Assembly: GCA_026991395.1 (NCBI GenBank)
Contig: JALXBP010000097.1
Coordinates: 1-48,884 of the forward strand
Length of the DNA: 48,884 nucleotides
DNA from: Anaerolineae bacterium
GTDB lineage: Bacteria; Chloroflexota; Anaerolineae; B4-G1; SLSP01
Reading direction: 5' to 3'
The notes beneath the pieces are model-generated. The model was given only the letters and a program-made list of their open reading frames with translations, searched no databases and had not been told where the DNA came from. The position numbers and the translations under genes are program-made. Below, in pieces: positions 8,313-17,018 of the stretch; positions within the stretch are counted from its first letter, which is position 1, and the number at the start of each line of letters is the position of its first letter.

Positions 8313-8324
8313 CGAATGTCATCC
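8290..8324 (+). repeat. Direct repeat CGAATGTCATCC x2 upstream of thioredoxin-CcdA gene
   Basis: The 12-mer CGAATGTCATCC occurs at 8290-8301 and 8313-8324, a 23 bp period (about two helical turns). The second copy abuts the position of a -35 box for the downstream promoter, so the pair could be a tandem operator. The first copy lies inside the end of the methyltransferase gene. Confidence 0.45.
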
Positions 8325-8342
8325 TCACATCGCCATCAGCCG

Positions 8343-8351
8343 TGCTATGAT
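8343..8351 (+). promoter_or_regulatory. Extended -10 promoter for thioredoxin-CcdA gene
   Basis: TGCTATGAT (8343-8351) is an extended -10 element. No good -35 is seen at 8323-8328, where the second repeat copy ends. The start codon is about 27 nt beyond the expected transcription start. Confidence 0.45.
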
Positions 8352-8384
8352 AGGACGTTAGTGACTTTTGGCCGGAGGTAGAAG

Positions 8385-9965
8385 ATGCGACGACCGATAG
8401 CGTTCATCCTGCTCGCGCTCACTGTGATGCTGGTGCTGGCCGTACCCGCCCTCGCCGAACAGACGCCCACCGTCCACCTGCTCTACTTCTACGCGCAATC
8501 CTGCCCCCACTGCCGGGCGGCCTACGAGACGATCATCCGCCCCCTGCAGGAGGAATACGGGGATCAGATCGACATCCTGCCGGTCGAAATCGGCACGGCC
8601 GAGGGCTACGAAGCCTTCGTCGCCGCGGAAAAGGCCCTCACGGGGCATTCCGGCACGTGGGAAATCCCCACGGTGGTGATGGGAAGCCAAAGCTACGTCG
8701 GGGAGGAAGCGCTGCGCCACCTTCCCGACGATGTCGCCGCCGCGATCGCCGCGGGCGAGGCGGTCCCCTGGCCCGCGCTTCCGGAGGTCGAGGCGCTGCT
8801 CGCCGCCCACCAGCCGGGCACGATCGACAATCCCTTCATCTCCCCAGGCGGCGGGCTGACGCCGTGCGGCGGCGAGGAGGAGAGCAGTGGGTGCGACGCC
8901 CCCAACCCCATCCACCTGCTCTACCTGTACAAGCCGGGCTGTCAGGAATGCGAACGCACCCGCTACGACCTGCGCTACCTGCAGGAGAAGTATCCGCAGG
9001 TGATCATCGAGGAGCACAACGTCCTGGAGGATGCGCCGCTGGCCGAATGGCTGGGGCAGCGGTACGATGTGCCGGAGTCGCTGCGGCTGGTCGCTCCGGC
9101 GGTCGTCATCGGCGATACCTACCTCGTCGGCGAGAGCCTGACGCCGGACAACCTCCTCGCCACCGTGCAGCGCTACGCCGAAAGCGGGGCCCCCGCGGCG
9201 TGGGAGGACTGGTCGGCGCAGGAGGGGCAGCGCTCCATCGTCGAGCGTTTCCGCTCGCTGGGGGCCTTGACCGTCGCGCTGGCCGGGCTTGTAGATGGCT
9301 TCAACCCATGCGCCTTCGCCACCCTGATCTTCTTCATCTCCTACCTGACCTTCCTCGGACGGTCGGGCAAGGAGGTGCTCTTCGTCGGGGCCGCCTTCGC
9401 GCTGGGGGTCTTCATCACCTACCTCGCCGTCGGGGTCGGCCTGTGGAAGGCGCTTTCCGCGCTGCCCTTCCTCGCGCAGATCGGGCGATGGCTCTACGCG
9501 CTGACCGCCCTCGCCTGCGCCGTCCTCGCCGTCTACAGCTTCTTCGACTTCCTCAAGGCACGCCGCGGTCAACGCGAGGCGATGACGCTGAAGCTCCCCG
9601 CCTCCTGGCGGCAGAAGATCGCCCGCATCATCCGCCGGACGAAGGCGGAACGGATCGCCCTTTCCGCCCTCGTAACCGGTGCGGTCGTCTCCATCATCGA
9701 GTTGGCCTGCACGGGGCAGGTCTACCTGCCGACGATCATCTTCGTCCTCGGTCTCCCCGACCTGCGAGCGAAGGGCTTCCTCTACCTGCTGCTCTACAAC
9801 CTGCTCTTCATCACGCCGCTCGTCGTCGTCTTCGTCCTCGTCTACTTCGGGACGACCTCGCTCCAACTGAGCCGCTTCCTGGAAAAGCACACGGCGACCG
9901 TCAAGGCCGCCACGGCGCTCTTCTTCGCCGTGATGGCCGTCTGGCTGCTGATGATGCTCATCTGA
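8385..9965 (+). CDS. Double thioredoxin-domain / CcdA-DsbD-type membrane electron carrier fusion
   Basis: The 526-residue protein has a signal peptide (cleavage near ALA-EQ, residue 24) and an extracytoplasmic thioredoxin-like domain with C-P-H-C (Cys40, Cys43). A second thioredoxin-like domain has C-Q-E-C (Cys186, Cys189), and about six membrane helices follow (295-526). The membrane part carries the paired cysteines of the CcdA/DsbD family: FNPCAF (Cys309) and ACTGQ (Cys442). CcdA/DsbD proteins pass reducing electrons across the membrane to extracytoplasmic disulfides. Here two acceptor domains appear prefused, which would make a self-contained relay; this is inference. The ATG at 8385 follows CCGGAGG. 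The gene stands alone with its own promoter and a terminator-like hairpin. Confidence 0.88.
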   Translation: MRRPIAFILLALTVMLVLAVPALAEQTPTVHLLYFYAQSCPHCRAAYETIIRPLQEEYGDQIDILPVEIGTAEGYEAFVAAEKALTGHSGTWEIPTVVMGSQSYVGEEALRHLPDDVAAAIAAGEAVPWPALPEVEALLAAHQPGTIDNPFISPGGGLTPCGGEEESSGCDAPNPIHLLYLYKPGCQECERTRYDLRYLQEKYPQVIIEEHNVLEDAPLAEWLGQRYDVPESLRLVAPAVVIGDTYLVGESLTPDNLLATVQRYAESGAPAAWEDWSAQEGQRSIVERFRSLGALTVALAGLVDGFNPCAFATLIFFISYLTFLGRSGKEVLFVGAAFALGVFITYLAVGVGLWKALSALPFLAQIGRWLYALTALACAVLAVYSFFDFLKARRGQREAMTLKLPASWRQKIARIIRRTKAERIALSALVTGAVVSIIELACTGQVYLPTIIFVLGLPDLRAKGFLYLLLYNLLFITPLVVVFVLVYFGTTSLQLSRFLEKHTATVKAATALFFAVMAVWLLMMLI

Positions 9966-9970
9966 AAGCC

Positions 9971-10010
9971 GACGAGAGCCTCCCGCGTCCTCTCTGCGGA
10001 GGCTCTCGTC
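9971..10010 (+). terminator. Hairpin terminator after thioredoxin-CcdA gene
   Basis: GACGAGAGCCTCC (9971-9983) and GGAGGCTCTCGTC (9998-10010) form a perfect 13 bp stem with a 14 nt loop, 6 bp after the stop codon. No uridine tract follows, so termination may not be fully intrinsic. Confidence 0.55.
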
Positions 10011-10040
10011 TCGCCGCCGGATGCGTTATGTCAAGCCACC

Positions 10041-10069
10041 TTGACTTTGTCCCCCGCTTGTGTTATCTT
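10041..10069 (+). promoter_or_regulatory. Promoter of the MBL-xer-unknown-MBL operon
   Basis: TTGACT (10041-10046) and TATCTT (10064-10069) are separated by 17 bp, about 75 nt before the first start codon. Confidence 0.5.
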
Positions 10070-10146
10070 TGAGTTGCAACAGCAGCCTGTAGCACATCGG
10101 CATCCGACAGATTGCCGCGGCTGTGGAATTTTTGACAGGGAAACGT

Positions 10147-10995
10147 ATGTACTGGGAACGAGTTACCGAAGAGATCTTCGTCTTCACCAGCGAACGCTAC
10201 GCCTTGGTGAACGCCGTCGCCTTCTTGACACAGAGCGGGGTCGTCGTCATCGATGGCCTCCCCTTCCCCGATGAAGCCAGGACCATCGCCCGCTTCCTCG
10301 AAGCCCAGGGCGGTGGCCGTTTCAGCACCATCTTCCTCACCCACTACCATATGGACCACGTGTACGGCCTGCACGCTTTTCCCTCCCATCTCGACGTCAT
10401 AAGCTCCCGGCGATGCCGCGAGATGCTTCTGGAGGTGGGCGAACGCTCCCTCGAGGAGGCCCGCCGTCACGACCCCCAGTTCGAAGAGGTTACCCTGCGT
10501 ATCCCCACCATCACCTTCGAAGAGGCGTTGACCGTCGAAACGCCCGACAAACATTTCCGCCTGATGCCCCTGCCCGGCCACACGCCGGACAACATCGGCA
10601 TCTTCTACGAGGAAGAACGTATCCTCGTCGCGGGCGATGCGATGATGGCCATTCCCATCATCGCGGACGGCGACTGGCGAGAGGAGATCGAGACACTGCA
10701 GCGCATCAAGAAGCTGGCTCCAGAGACGATCATCCAAGGGCATGGCGAGGTCGTCCTGCGCGGCGAAGTGCAGCACGTCATCGATCGCTATATCGCCTAC
10801 CTGGAATGCATCGAGGGCGAGGCCCGCAAGGTACTGCGGAAGGGCCAACCCCGCGAGAGTATCCGCGACATCCCGCTGGAACGCTGCGGCCTGGAGCGCG
10901 TCCCCTTAGGCATCGCCAGCCACGCGCTGCATACCGCCAACATTCTCCGCATCTACGACACACTCAAGGAGGAAGCGGAAGGCACAGCGGAGTAA
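10147..10995 (+). CDS. Metallo-beta-lactamase-fold hydrolase
   Basis: The 282-residue protein has the metal-binding signature HYHMDH (66-71) at the end of TIFLTHYHMDHVYG, then LPGHTPDN (about 143-150), GDAMMA (about 167-172) and a late GHGEVV histidine near 198. This is the standard two-metal hydrolase fold; relatives include glyoxalase II-like and quinolone-sensor-like enzymes, and the substrate is unknown. I place the start at the ATG at 10147 after a weak AGGGA; a GTG eight codons earlier also keeps the frame but extends an unlikely N-terminus. The C-terminal helices (about 215-280) are longer than the minimal fold. The xer gene follows after 4 bp. Confidence 0.85.
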   Translation: MYWERVTEEIFVFTSERYALVNAVAFLTQSGVVVIDGLPFPDEARTIARFLEAQGGGRFSTIFLTHYHMDHVYGLHAFPSHLDVISSRRCREMLLEVGERSLEEARRHDPQFEEVTLRIPTITFEEALTVETPDKHFRLMPLPGHTPDNIGIFYEEERILVAGDAMMAIPIIADGDWREEIETLQRIKKLAPETIIQGHGEVVLRGEVQHVIDRYIAYLECIEGEARKVLRKGQPRESIRDIPLERCGLERVPLGIASHALHTANILRIYDTLKEEAEGTAE

Positions 10996-10999
10996 AGCT

Positions 11000-11902
11000 A
11001 TGGACGAACTCCGGCTCTGGTTGAAGCGCTATCTGCACACCCTGCGAGCGAACCACGCTTCGCCGTACACCATCAAGAACTACGGCTCGGAGATCGGACA
11101 GTGCCTCGATTACTGCGCCGAGCGCGGCGTGGAGAGCGTGGAGAAGCTGAACCTCGAACTGGTGAGAGGCTACCTGGCCGAACTGAAAGCCGCCGGTTAC
11201 GCCCAAGCCAGCATTGCACGGCGCATCTTCGAACTGCGGGCCTTCGGCGACTTCCTCCAGCGGCAGGGCGTATGGCACAACAACCTCTTCCGCCGCATCG
11301 ACGCCCCGCGTCTCCCGCGCCGCCTGCCGCGCGTCCTCACCATCGAGGAGATGCAGCGCCTGCTCGCTGCGCCGCCGGGGGACACCCCTCAGGGCCTCCG
11401 CGACCGCGCCATTCTGGAAACGCTCTACGCCTCCGGTATCCGCGTCAGCGAACTGGTCGGGCTCGATCTGGACGATCTCGATCTGCAGCGCGGACAGCTT
11501 CGCGTCCTCGGCAAGGGCGACAAGGAGCGGCTGGCCCTGCTCGGACGACCGGCGATCGCCGCCATACGACGCTACCTTGTCCGTGGACGCCCCGCACTGC
11601 GCAGCGAAAAGCACCGCACGACGGCGCTCTTCCTCAACCGCCTGGGGGGGCGGCTCTCGGTGCGCTCCGTCAGCGAGATGGTGCGCAGGAGCGCGAAGCA
11701 GGCGGGCATCGAACGGCGGGTTACGCCGCACCTGCTGCGCCACACCTTCGCCACCCACCTCCTCGACGGCGGCGCCGACCTGCGGGCCGTGCAGACCCTC
11801 CTCGGCCACGAAAGCATCGCCACGACCCAGATCTACACGCACATCAGCCTCAGGCACGCCCGGCGGGTGTACAACCGCGCCCATCCCAAGGCGCAGGAGT
11901 GA
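11000..11902 (+). CDS. Tyrosine recombinase of the XerC/XerD type
   Basis: This 300-residue site-specific recombinase has the family's exact length. An N-terminal SAM-like core-binding domain (about 1-100) precedes the catalytic domain. The catalytic set is complete: Arg148 (SGIRVSEL), Lys172 (GKGDKER), His244 and Arg247 (HLLRHTFATHLL), His270 (LLGHESI) and Tyr279 (TQIYTH). Xer enzymes resolve chromosome dimers at dif sites; a role in a mobile element is possible but no element is seen here. The ATG at 11000 follows CGGAG. It lies inside an operon with two hydrolases, which is not its usual context. Confidence 0.93.
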   Translation: MDELRLWLKRYLHTLRANHASPYTIKNYGSEIGQCLDYCAERGVESVEKLNLELVRGYLAELKAAGYAQASIARRIFELRAFGDFLQRQGVWHNNLFRRIDAPRLPRRLPRVLTIEEMQRLLAAPPGDTPQGLRDRAILETLYASGIRVSELVGLDLDDLDLQRGQLRVLGKGDKERLALLGRPAIAAIRRYLVRGRPALRSEKHRTTALFLNRLGGRLSVRSVSEMVRRSAKQAGIERRVTPHLLRHTFATHLLDGGADLRAVQTLLGHESIATTQIYTHISLRHARRVYNRAHPKAQE

Positions 11903-11913
11903 AAGGAGGCACC

Positions 11914-12570
11914 GTGTTCTACGCCGCCGACCGCGTTCTCGTGGGCATCATGCGCTCACGAGAGGATTTCCGTCTGGCACGCGATGCCGGCTGGTACCGT
12001 ATCCCGCAGCGCAGCGCCCCGCCGAGCACGACCGATGCCGCCGTCCTCGCCTTCTACTTCACCGCCGCCTTCGGGGAGGACAAGTGGGCCATTCACTGGT
12101 ACGCCGAAGTCCGCGGCTACGAACTGGTGCGCCGCCGCGATCTCCTCCCCGACCAGCCCGACCATCCCCGCGCCGACGAACCCTACTACAAGCTACAGAT
12201 CGGCCCCCTCATCCGCCGCGAGCCGCCCATCCCCAGCCGCCGCTGGCGGCGCATCACCTTCATCGAAACGACGTGGGATCGCTTCGCCGCCGCCGAGGAG
12301 ATCAACGACCTCTTCGCCTCCGGCAACGACGGCCTCTACGTTACGCTGAAGGAAAGCGGCTTCTTCCCCGAACGGGACTACATCCTCCGCGAGGGCGGGG
12401 CGACCTACCGCGTCGATCTGGCCATTCCCTGCCGCGACGGCCTCGTCGCCATCGCCACAGGAGAGGAGGACGCGCCGCCGAATGCCCTGCGCACGACCGA
12501 TCCGGCGGTGATCGCCGAGGCGGTCCGGCGTCTCGGCGGCCCGCTGCGCCCTGCCACGGAGGAGCGGTGA
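11914..12570 (+). CDS. Unknown protein, possibly a degenerate nuclease-like fold
   Basis: The product is 218 residues from the GTG at 11914, which follows AAAGGAGG at ideal spacing. The first two thirds contain charged segments such as RGYELVRRRDLLPDQPDH and WRRITFIETTWDRF. The C-terminal part GFFPERDYIL...YRVDLAIPCRDGLVAIA (about 150-182) loosely resembles the DUF559/Vsr pattern of a restriction-endonuclease-like fold, but the glutamate expected after the last strand is replaced, so activity is doubtful. I do not recognise the family with confidence. Its position between xer (11 bp upstream) and a hydrolase that overlaps its stop suggests a shared process. Confidence 0.65.
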   Translation: MFYAADRVLVGIMRSREDFRLARDAGWYRIPQRSAPPSTTDAAVLAFYFTAAFGEDKWAIHWYAEVRGYELVRRRDLLPDQPDHPRADEPYYKLQIGPLIRREPPIPSRRWRRITFIETTWDRFAAAEEINDLFASGNDGLYVTLKESGFFPERDYILREGGATYRVDLAIPCRDGLVAIATGEEDAPPNALRTTDPAVIAEAVRRLGGPLRPATEER

Positions 12571-13478
12571 GGGTAGCGGGCCTGCGCCCCCTCCTCGGCG
12601 GCTGGTGGTCCCTGCAGAGCCGCACCTACGCCACCAACAGCGGCCTCCTCCGCGCCGACGACGGCGAGATCGCGCTCGTCGATCCGGGCATCGCGCCCGA
12701 CGAGATCGCCGTCCTGCACGCCTTCGCGACGCAGCAGGGCCGCCCCCATTACCTCATCCTCACCCACGCGCACTGGGATCACCTCCTCGGCGCTGCCGCC
12801 TTCCCGCACGCGACGATCGTCGCGCGGCGGCCCTACACGGGGATCATCGAAGCCCACGCCGACGATCTGCGCCGCCAGGTCGCCCGCTGGGCCGCCTCGC
12901 AGCACAGGGCCGCGCCCGACTTCACCCCGCCGCGTCCGACGCTGGCCTTCGCCGAGGCGCTGAAGCTCCACGTCGGCTGCCGCACGCTGCATCTGCTGGC
13001 AACGCCGGGACACAGTGCCGACCACCTCTCGCTCTTCGACGCAGGCACGGGGCTGCTGTGGGCCGGCGATATGCTCAGCGACCGCGAGTTGCCCTGCGTG
13101 CAGCACGACGCCGACGCCTACCTCGTCAGCCTGCAGCGGCTCCGCGCCCTGCAGGCCGAATACCTCGTGCCCGGACACGGCGCAGTAGCCGAAAGCCAAG
13201 CGGCCATCGCCGCCCGCTTCGAGCGCGACATCGCCTACCTGCATCACCTGATCGGTTGCGTCGATGAGGCGCTGCAGGCGGGCAGCGATCTTGCGGCGAC
13301 CTTGAAGCGCTGCGGCTTCCCCCTCCCCTTAGATGACGCGGCCAACCGCGAGGCGCACCGCTGGAACGTCGAGAGCCGCTACGCGCAGCGTGCCGCCCAT
13401 TTCGGCCTCCCCGTACCGGCGGAAGCCCTCGGCTGGGAGCGCGAATGGCGCGGAGCGACGCTCACCGACGTCGCCTAA
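12567..13478 (+). CDS. Metallo-beta-lactamase-fold hydrolase, second copy in operon
   Basis: The 303-residue protein starts with GTG at 12567, overlapping the previous stop (GTGA) and preceded by GGAGGA. It has the signature HAHWDH (in LTHAHWDHLLGAAAF, about 71-76), ATPGHSADH (about 149-157), GDMLSD and GHGAV. It differs clearly from the first hydrolase of the operon, so this is not a recent duplication. A C-terminal helical extension (about 220-303) with a winged-helix-like look may bind substrate or a partner. The substrate is unknown. No terminator is visible before the rnc promoter just downstream. Confidence 0.85.
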   Translation: MRVAGLRPLLGGWWSLQSRTYATNSGLLRADDGEIALVDPGIAPDEIAVLHAFATQQGRPHYLILTHAHWDHLLGAAAFPHATIVARRPYTGIIEAHADDLRRQVARWAASQHRAAPDFTPPRPTLAFAEALKLHVGCRTLHLLATPGHSADHLSLFDAGTGLLWAGDMLSDRELPCVQHDADAYLVSLQRLRALQAEYLVPGHGAVAESQAAIAARFERDIAYLHHLIGCVDEALQAGSDLAATLKRCGFPLPLDDAANREAHRWNVESRYAQRAAHFGLPVPAEALGWEREWRGATLTDVA

Positions 13479-13505
13479 TCTCCGGCCACCTTCAATGCCA
13501 CCCTA

Positions 13506-13533
13506 TTGCCTGCACAAGATGGATAGCTATAAT
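13506..13533 (+). promoter_or_regulatory. Promoter of rnc-clpC
   Basis: TTGCCT (13506-13511) and a perfect TATAAT (13528-13533) are separated by 16 bp. Transcription would start about 20 nt before the rnc ATG. Confidence 0.58.
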
Positions 13534-13560
13534 GACCTCAGCGAATACCGAGGAGGGCCG

Positions 13561-14295
13561 ATGAACGACAAAGAGCAGACCATCGCGAAGGTGGAAGCCG
13601 CCCTGGGTTACACTTTTCACGATCCCTCGCGGCTCCGTCTGGCGCTGACCCACCCCTCGTACGCCCACGAGCATCCGCAGGAAGGCGGCGAAAGCCACCA
13701 CAATCAGCGCCTGGAGTTTCTCGGCGACGCCGTACTCGATTTCCTCATCGCCGCCTGGCTGTACGAACGCTTCCCCGACCTGCCCGAAGGCGCGCTGACC
13801 CGCCTGCGGGCCACCCTTGTCTGCACCGAATCGCTGGCCGATCTGGCCCGCCAACTGCAAATCGGCCAGGCGCTGCAGCTGGGACGCGGCGAGGAGGAAC
13901 ACGGCGGGCGCGATCGCGATGCCAATCTCTGCGATGCGATGGAAGCCGTCAGCGGCGCGCTCTACCTCGACGCGGGCATCGAGAAGCTGTGGCAGATTCT
14001 CCATCCCCGGTTCGAGCAGGCGCTGGAGCGCATCCTCCTCGACCGCAGCTACATCGACGCCAAGTCCCGCTTCCAGGAATGGGCGCAGGCGGAGCGACGG
14101 CAGACGCCGAGCTACCGCATCGTGCGCGAGGAGGGGCCGGACCACGCCAAAATCTTCACCGCCCAGGTCCTCCTCGGCGATGAGGTGATGGGCGAGGGAC
14201 AGGGACGGAACAAGCGGGCAGCGGAGCAGGCCGCCGCCGTCCAGGCCCTGGCCCGCATCACGCAGGGCGCAGCAGACAAGGAGCAGGAGCGATGA
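13561..14295 (+). CDS. rnc: Ribonuclease III
   Basis: The 244-residue protein cuts double-stranded RNA during rRNA and mRNA processing. The RNase III signature [13 protein letters not shown] (49-61) is intact, with metal ligands Glu52 and Asp56 and the second pair Asp125 and Glu128 in [13 protein letters not shown]. The double-stranded-RNA-binding domain spans about 168-237 and ends with the typical [12 protein letters not shown] helix. The ATG at 13561 follows GAGGAGG. The stop overlaps the ATGATG start of the clpC gene, so the two are co-translated. Length and domain order are normal. Confidence 0.95.
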   Translation: MNDKEQTIAKVEAALGYTFHDPSRLRLALTHPSYAHEHPQEGGESHHNQRLEFLGDAVLDFLIAAWLYERFPDLPEGALTRLRATLVCTESLADLARQLQIGQALQLGRGEEEHGGRDRDANLCDAMEAVSGALYLDAGIEKLWQILHPRFEQALERILLDRSYIDAKSRFQEWAQAERRQTPSYRIVREEGPDHAKIFTAQVLLGDEVMGEGQGRNKRAAEQAAAVQALARITQGAADKEQER

Positions 14296-16772
14296 TGCGC
14301 TTCGACCGTTTCACCGAGCGGGCACAGCAAGCCGCCCAGCGGGCCGTCGAACTGATGACCGGCTACGGCCACAGTCAGGTCGATGTCGAACACCTCCTCC
14401 TCGCGCTCCTCCAGCAGGAAGACGGAGCAGTGCCGGAGATCGTGCGCGAATTGGGCGGCGATCCCAACGCGATGGCCACGACGTTAGACGGCGTCCTGCG
14501 CAACGAATCCCGCCCCAGCATCTACGGCACCCGCGGCGGGCAGCAGGTCTTCATCACCCCGCGCGTCAAGCGCGTCCTCGACGTCGCCCAACAGGAAGCC
14601 TCCCAGCTCCAGGACGAGTACATCTCCACCGAACACCTCTTCCTCGCCATCCTCCACGAGCGCAACACCAACGTCGCCCGCCTCCTGCAGACGAGCGGCA
14701 TCACCCGAGCAGGCGTGCTCAAGGTGCTCCGGGAGCTACGCGGCGGCAAGCGGGTTACCTCCCCGCAGGCCGAGGGGCAATATCACGTCCTCGACAAGTA
14801 CAGCCGCGATCTGACGCAGATGGCCCGCGAGGGCAAACTCGATCCCGTCATCGGACGGGAGGCCGAAATCCAGCGCGTCATCCAAATCCTCGTGCGGCGG
14901 ACGAAGAACAACCCCGTCCTCATCGGGGAGCCGGGCGTGGGCAAGACGGCCATCGTCGAGGGGCTGGCGCAGAAGATCGCCGAGGACGACGTGCCCGAAA
15001 TCCTCAAGGGCAAGCGGCTGCTCCAGCTCGACTTGGGCGCGCTGGTCGCCGGAACGCGCTTCCGCGGTGAATTCGAAGAGCGGCTCAAGGGCATCCTGGA
15101 GGAAGCCCAGCGCTCCGAAGGCGAGGTCATCCTCTTCATCGACGAACTGCACACCGTCGTCGGGGCGGGCAACGCGACAGGCGCACTCGACGCCTCGAAT
15201 ATGATCAAGCCCGCGCTGGCCCGCGGCGAACTGCAATGCGTCGGGGCCACCACGCTGGACGAGTACCGGCAGTACATCGAGAAAGACGGCGCGCTGGAGC
15301 GGCGATTCTCCCCTGTCTTCGTCGAGGAGCCATCGGTCGAGGATACCGTCGCTATGCTGCGCGGCCTCCGCGACCGCTACGAGGCCCATCACCGCGTCCA
15401 CATCTCCGACGAGGCGCTGGAGGCTGCCGCGCGACTGGCCCACCGCTATGTGGCCGACCGTCGCCTGCCCGACAAGGCAATCGACCTCATCGACGAGGCC
15501 GCCGCCAAGCTGCGCGTCGCACTCTACACGCTCCCGCCCGACCTCAAGCGAATGGAGAAGGAACTCAATCGGCTGCGGAAGGAGGAGGAGGCCGCCGGAA
15601 GTCAGCGCGACTACGCCCGCGCCGCCGAACTGAAGACCCAGCGGCTCCGGCTCGAACAGGTCTTCGCCCGCCAGCGCGATGAATGGATGGCCAATCACGA
15701 ACTGGACGAGACGGTCGAGGCGGAGGACATCGCCGGTGTCGTCGCCTCGTGGACGGGCATCCCCGTTTCGCAGGTGATGGAGACGGAGGCGGAGAAGCTC
15801 CTGCGGATGGAAGAGGCCCTCCAGACGCGCATCATCGGCCAGGACGAGGCGATCCACGCCATCGCCGACGCCATCCGGCGCGCCCGCGCGGGGCTGAAGG
15901 ACCCCGCCCGCCCCATCGGCAGCTTCCTCTTCCTGGGAGCCTCCGGCGTGGGGAAGACGGAGACAGCCAAGGCGCTGGCGGCCTTCCTCTTCGACGACGA
16001 GGAGGCCCTCCTGCGCGTCGATATGAGCGAGTACCGCGAAGGGCACACCGTCTCGCGGCTCTTCGGCGCCCCCCCCGGCTACGTCGGCTACGATCAGGGC
16101 GGTCAGCTCACGGAGGCGGTGCGCCGACGTCCCTACCAGGTCATTCTCTTCGACGAGATCGAAAAGGCCCATCCCGATGTCTGGAATGCGCTGCTGCAGA
16201 TCCTCGACGAGGGTCGGCTGACCGACGGACAGGGGCGCGTGGTGGATTTCCGCAATACCGTCGTCATTATGACCTCCAATGTGGGGACGGAGATGCTGCG
16301 CCGCGGCGGCGGGCTGGGCTTCACCCGCAGCACGGAGGATGCCCGCGAGGCCATGCGCCGTCAGATGCTCGATGCACTCAAGCAGACCTTCCGCCCGGAG
16401 TTCATCAACCGCGTGGACGAGATCATCGTCTTCGATAATCTGACCCTGGAGCACGTCGAGCGCATCGTCGAACTGCAACTCGATGAAATCCGCGAGCGGC
16501 TGGGCGAGCACGCGCTGGAGATCACGCTCACGCCTGCTGCGCGGCGGTGGCTGGCCGAGCAAGGCTACGATCCGCAGTTCGGCGCACGGCCCCTGCGCCG
16601 CGCCCTCCAGCGCTACGTCGAAAGCCCGCTGAGCGTTGCCCTGCTGAAGGGCGATTTCCACGCCGGGGATCACATCGTCGTCGATCTGGAAGAGGAGGCG
16701 CTGACCTTTCACCGACGCCCGGCCACAGACGCCGCATCCTCCGCGGGCCAAGGCGAGGACGAGTCGAACTGA
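14292..16772 (+). CDS. clpC: ClpC-type AAA+ unfoldase (Clp protease ATP-binding subunit)
   Basis: The 826-residue hexameric unfoldase feeds proteins to ClpP. It has two N-terminal Clp repeats (about 1-145), a first AAA+ domain with Walker A GEPGVGKT (212-219) and LFIDE (281-285), and a UVR-like middle segment [15 protein letters not shown]-onwards (about 419-455). The second AAA+ domain has GASGVGKT (549-556) and ILFDEIEK (618-625). The loop LGF (675-677) in this domain matches the ClpP-docking tripeptide, so it is a protease partner rather than ClpB. The middle region is short, as in ClpC. clpP is not in the window. The start overlaps the rnc stop and may be coupled to it. Confidence 0.94.
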   Translation: MMRFDRFTERAQQAAQRAVELMTGYGHSQVDVEHLLLALLQQEDGAVPEIVRELGGDPNAMATTLDGVLRNESRPSIYGTRGGQQVFITPRVKRVLDVAQQEASQLQDEYISTEHLFLAILHERNTNVARLLQTSGITRAGVLKVLRELRGGKRVTSPQAEGQYHVLDKYSRDLTQMAREGKLDPVIGREAEIQRVIQILVRRTKNNPVLIGEPGVGKTAIVEGLAQKIAEDDVPEILKGKRLLQLDLGALVAGTRFRGEFEERLKGILEEAQRSEGEVILFIDELHTVVGAGNATGALDASNMIKPALARGELQCVGATTLDEYRQYIEKDGALERRFSPVFVEEPSVEDTVAMLRGLRDRYEAHHRVHISDEALEAAARLAHRYVADRRLPDKAIDLIDEAAAKLRVALYTLPPDLKRMEKELNRLRKEEEAAGSQRDYARAAELKTQRLRLEQVFARQRDEWMANHELDETVEAEDIAGVVASWTGIPVSQVMETEAEKLLRMEEALQTRIIGQDEAIHAIADAIRRARAGLKDPARPIGSFLFLGASGVGKTETAKALAAFLFDDEEALLRVDMSEYREGHTVSRLFGAPPGYVGYDQGGQLTEAVRRRPYQVILFDEIEKAHPDVWNALLQILDEGRLTDGQGRVVDFRNTVVIMTSNVGTEMLRRGGGLGFTRSTEDAREAMRRQMLDALKQTFRPEFINRVDEIIVFDNLTLEHVERIVELQLDEIRERLGEHALEITLTPAARRWLAEQGYDPQFGARPLRRALQRYVESPLSVALLKGDFHAGDHIVVDLEEEALTFHRRPATDAASSAGQGEDESN

Positions 16773-16843
16773 AGAGCACTGGCGAACAGGTGGCTCATAC
16801 CCGCCGCAGCCTTTCCACGTGCCTCAGGCCGGGAAGGTCGCCA

Positions 16844-16873
16844 TTTGCGCAACGGCGCAAACGTCATTATAAT
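16844..16873 (+). promoter_or_regulatory. Promoter with overlapping operator-like palindrome, nucleoside ABC operon
   Basis: A perfect TATAAT lies at 16868-16873. Just upstream TTTGCGC-AACG-GCGCAAA (16844-16861) is a 7+7 bp inverted repeat covering the -35 position, where no good -35 hexamer is seen. This layout suggests a repressor or activator site. The leader to the start codon is about 140 nt; I could not fold a known purine riboswitch into it. Confidence 0.5.
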
Positions 16874-17018
16874 GCCCCTGCGTATCGAGCGCCCGTGGGG
16901 GGACTCGAAATTTGCAGGAAAGGAGGTGCCACAGGAGGAGAAGCTCTTGGAGAGTCGCTGGTTGTCGTTCACGAAAAGCCCTGTCTCTAACAAACATTCA
17001 AACAAGGAGGAATTTCCT

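Noticed and set aside
10147-13478. Integrative element or prophage around the xer gene
   Set aside because: No att-like direct repeats, tRNA target, phage or plasmid genes nearby, and codon context matches the housekeeping genes.
14736-16751. Leftward open frame opposite clpC
   Set aside because: The translation is Leu/Gly/Asp/Val-rich shadow protein; clpC is unambiguous.
16874-17018. Possible purine riboswitch in the leader of the BMP lipoprotein gene
   Set aside because: I could not find the conserved junction or loop-loop sequences of the purine aptamer; the leader shows no clear three-helix fold.
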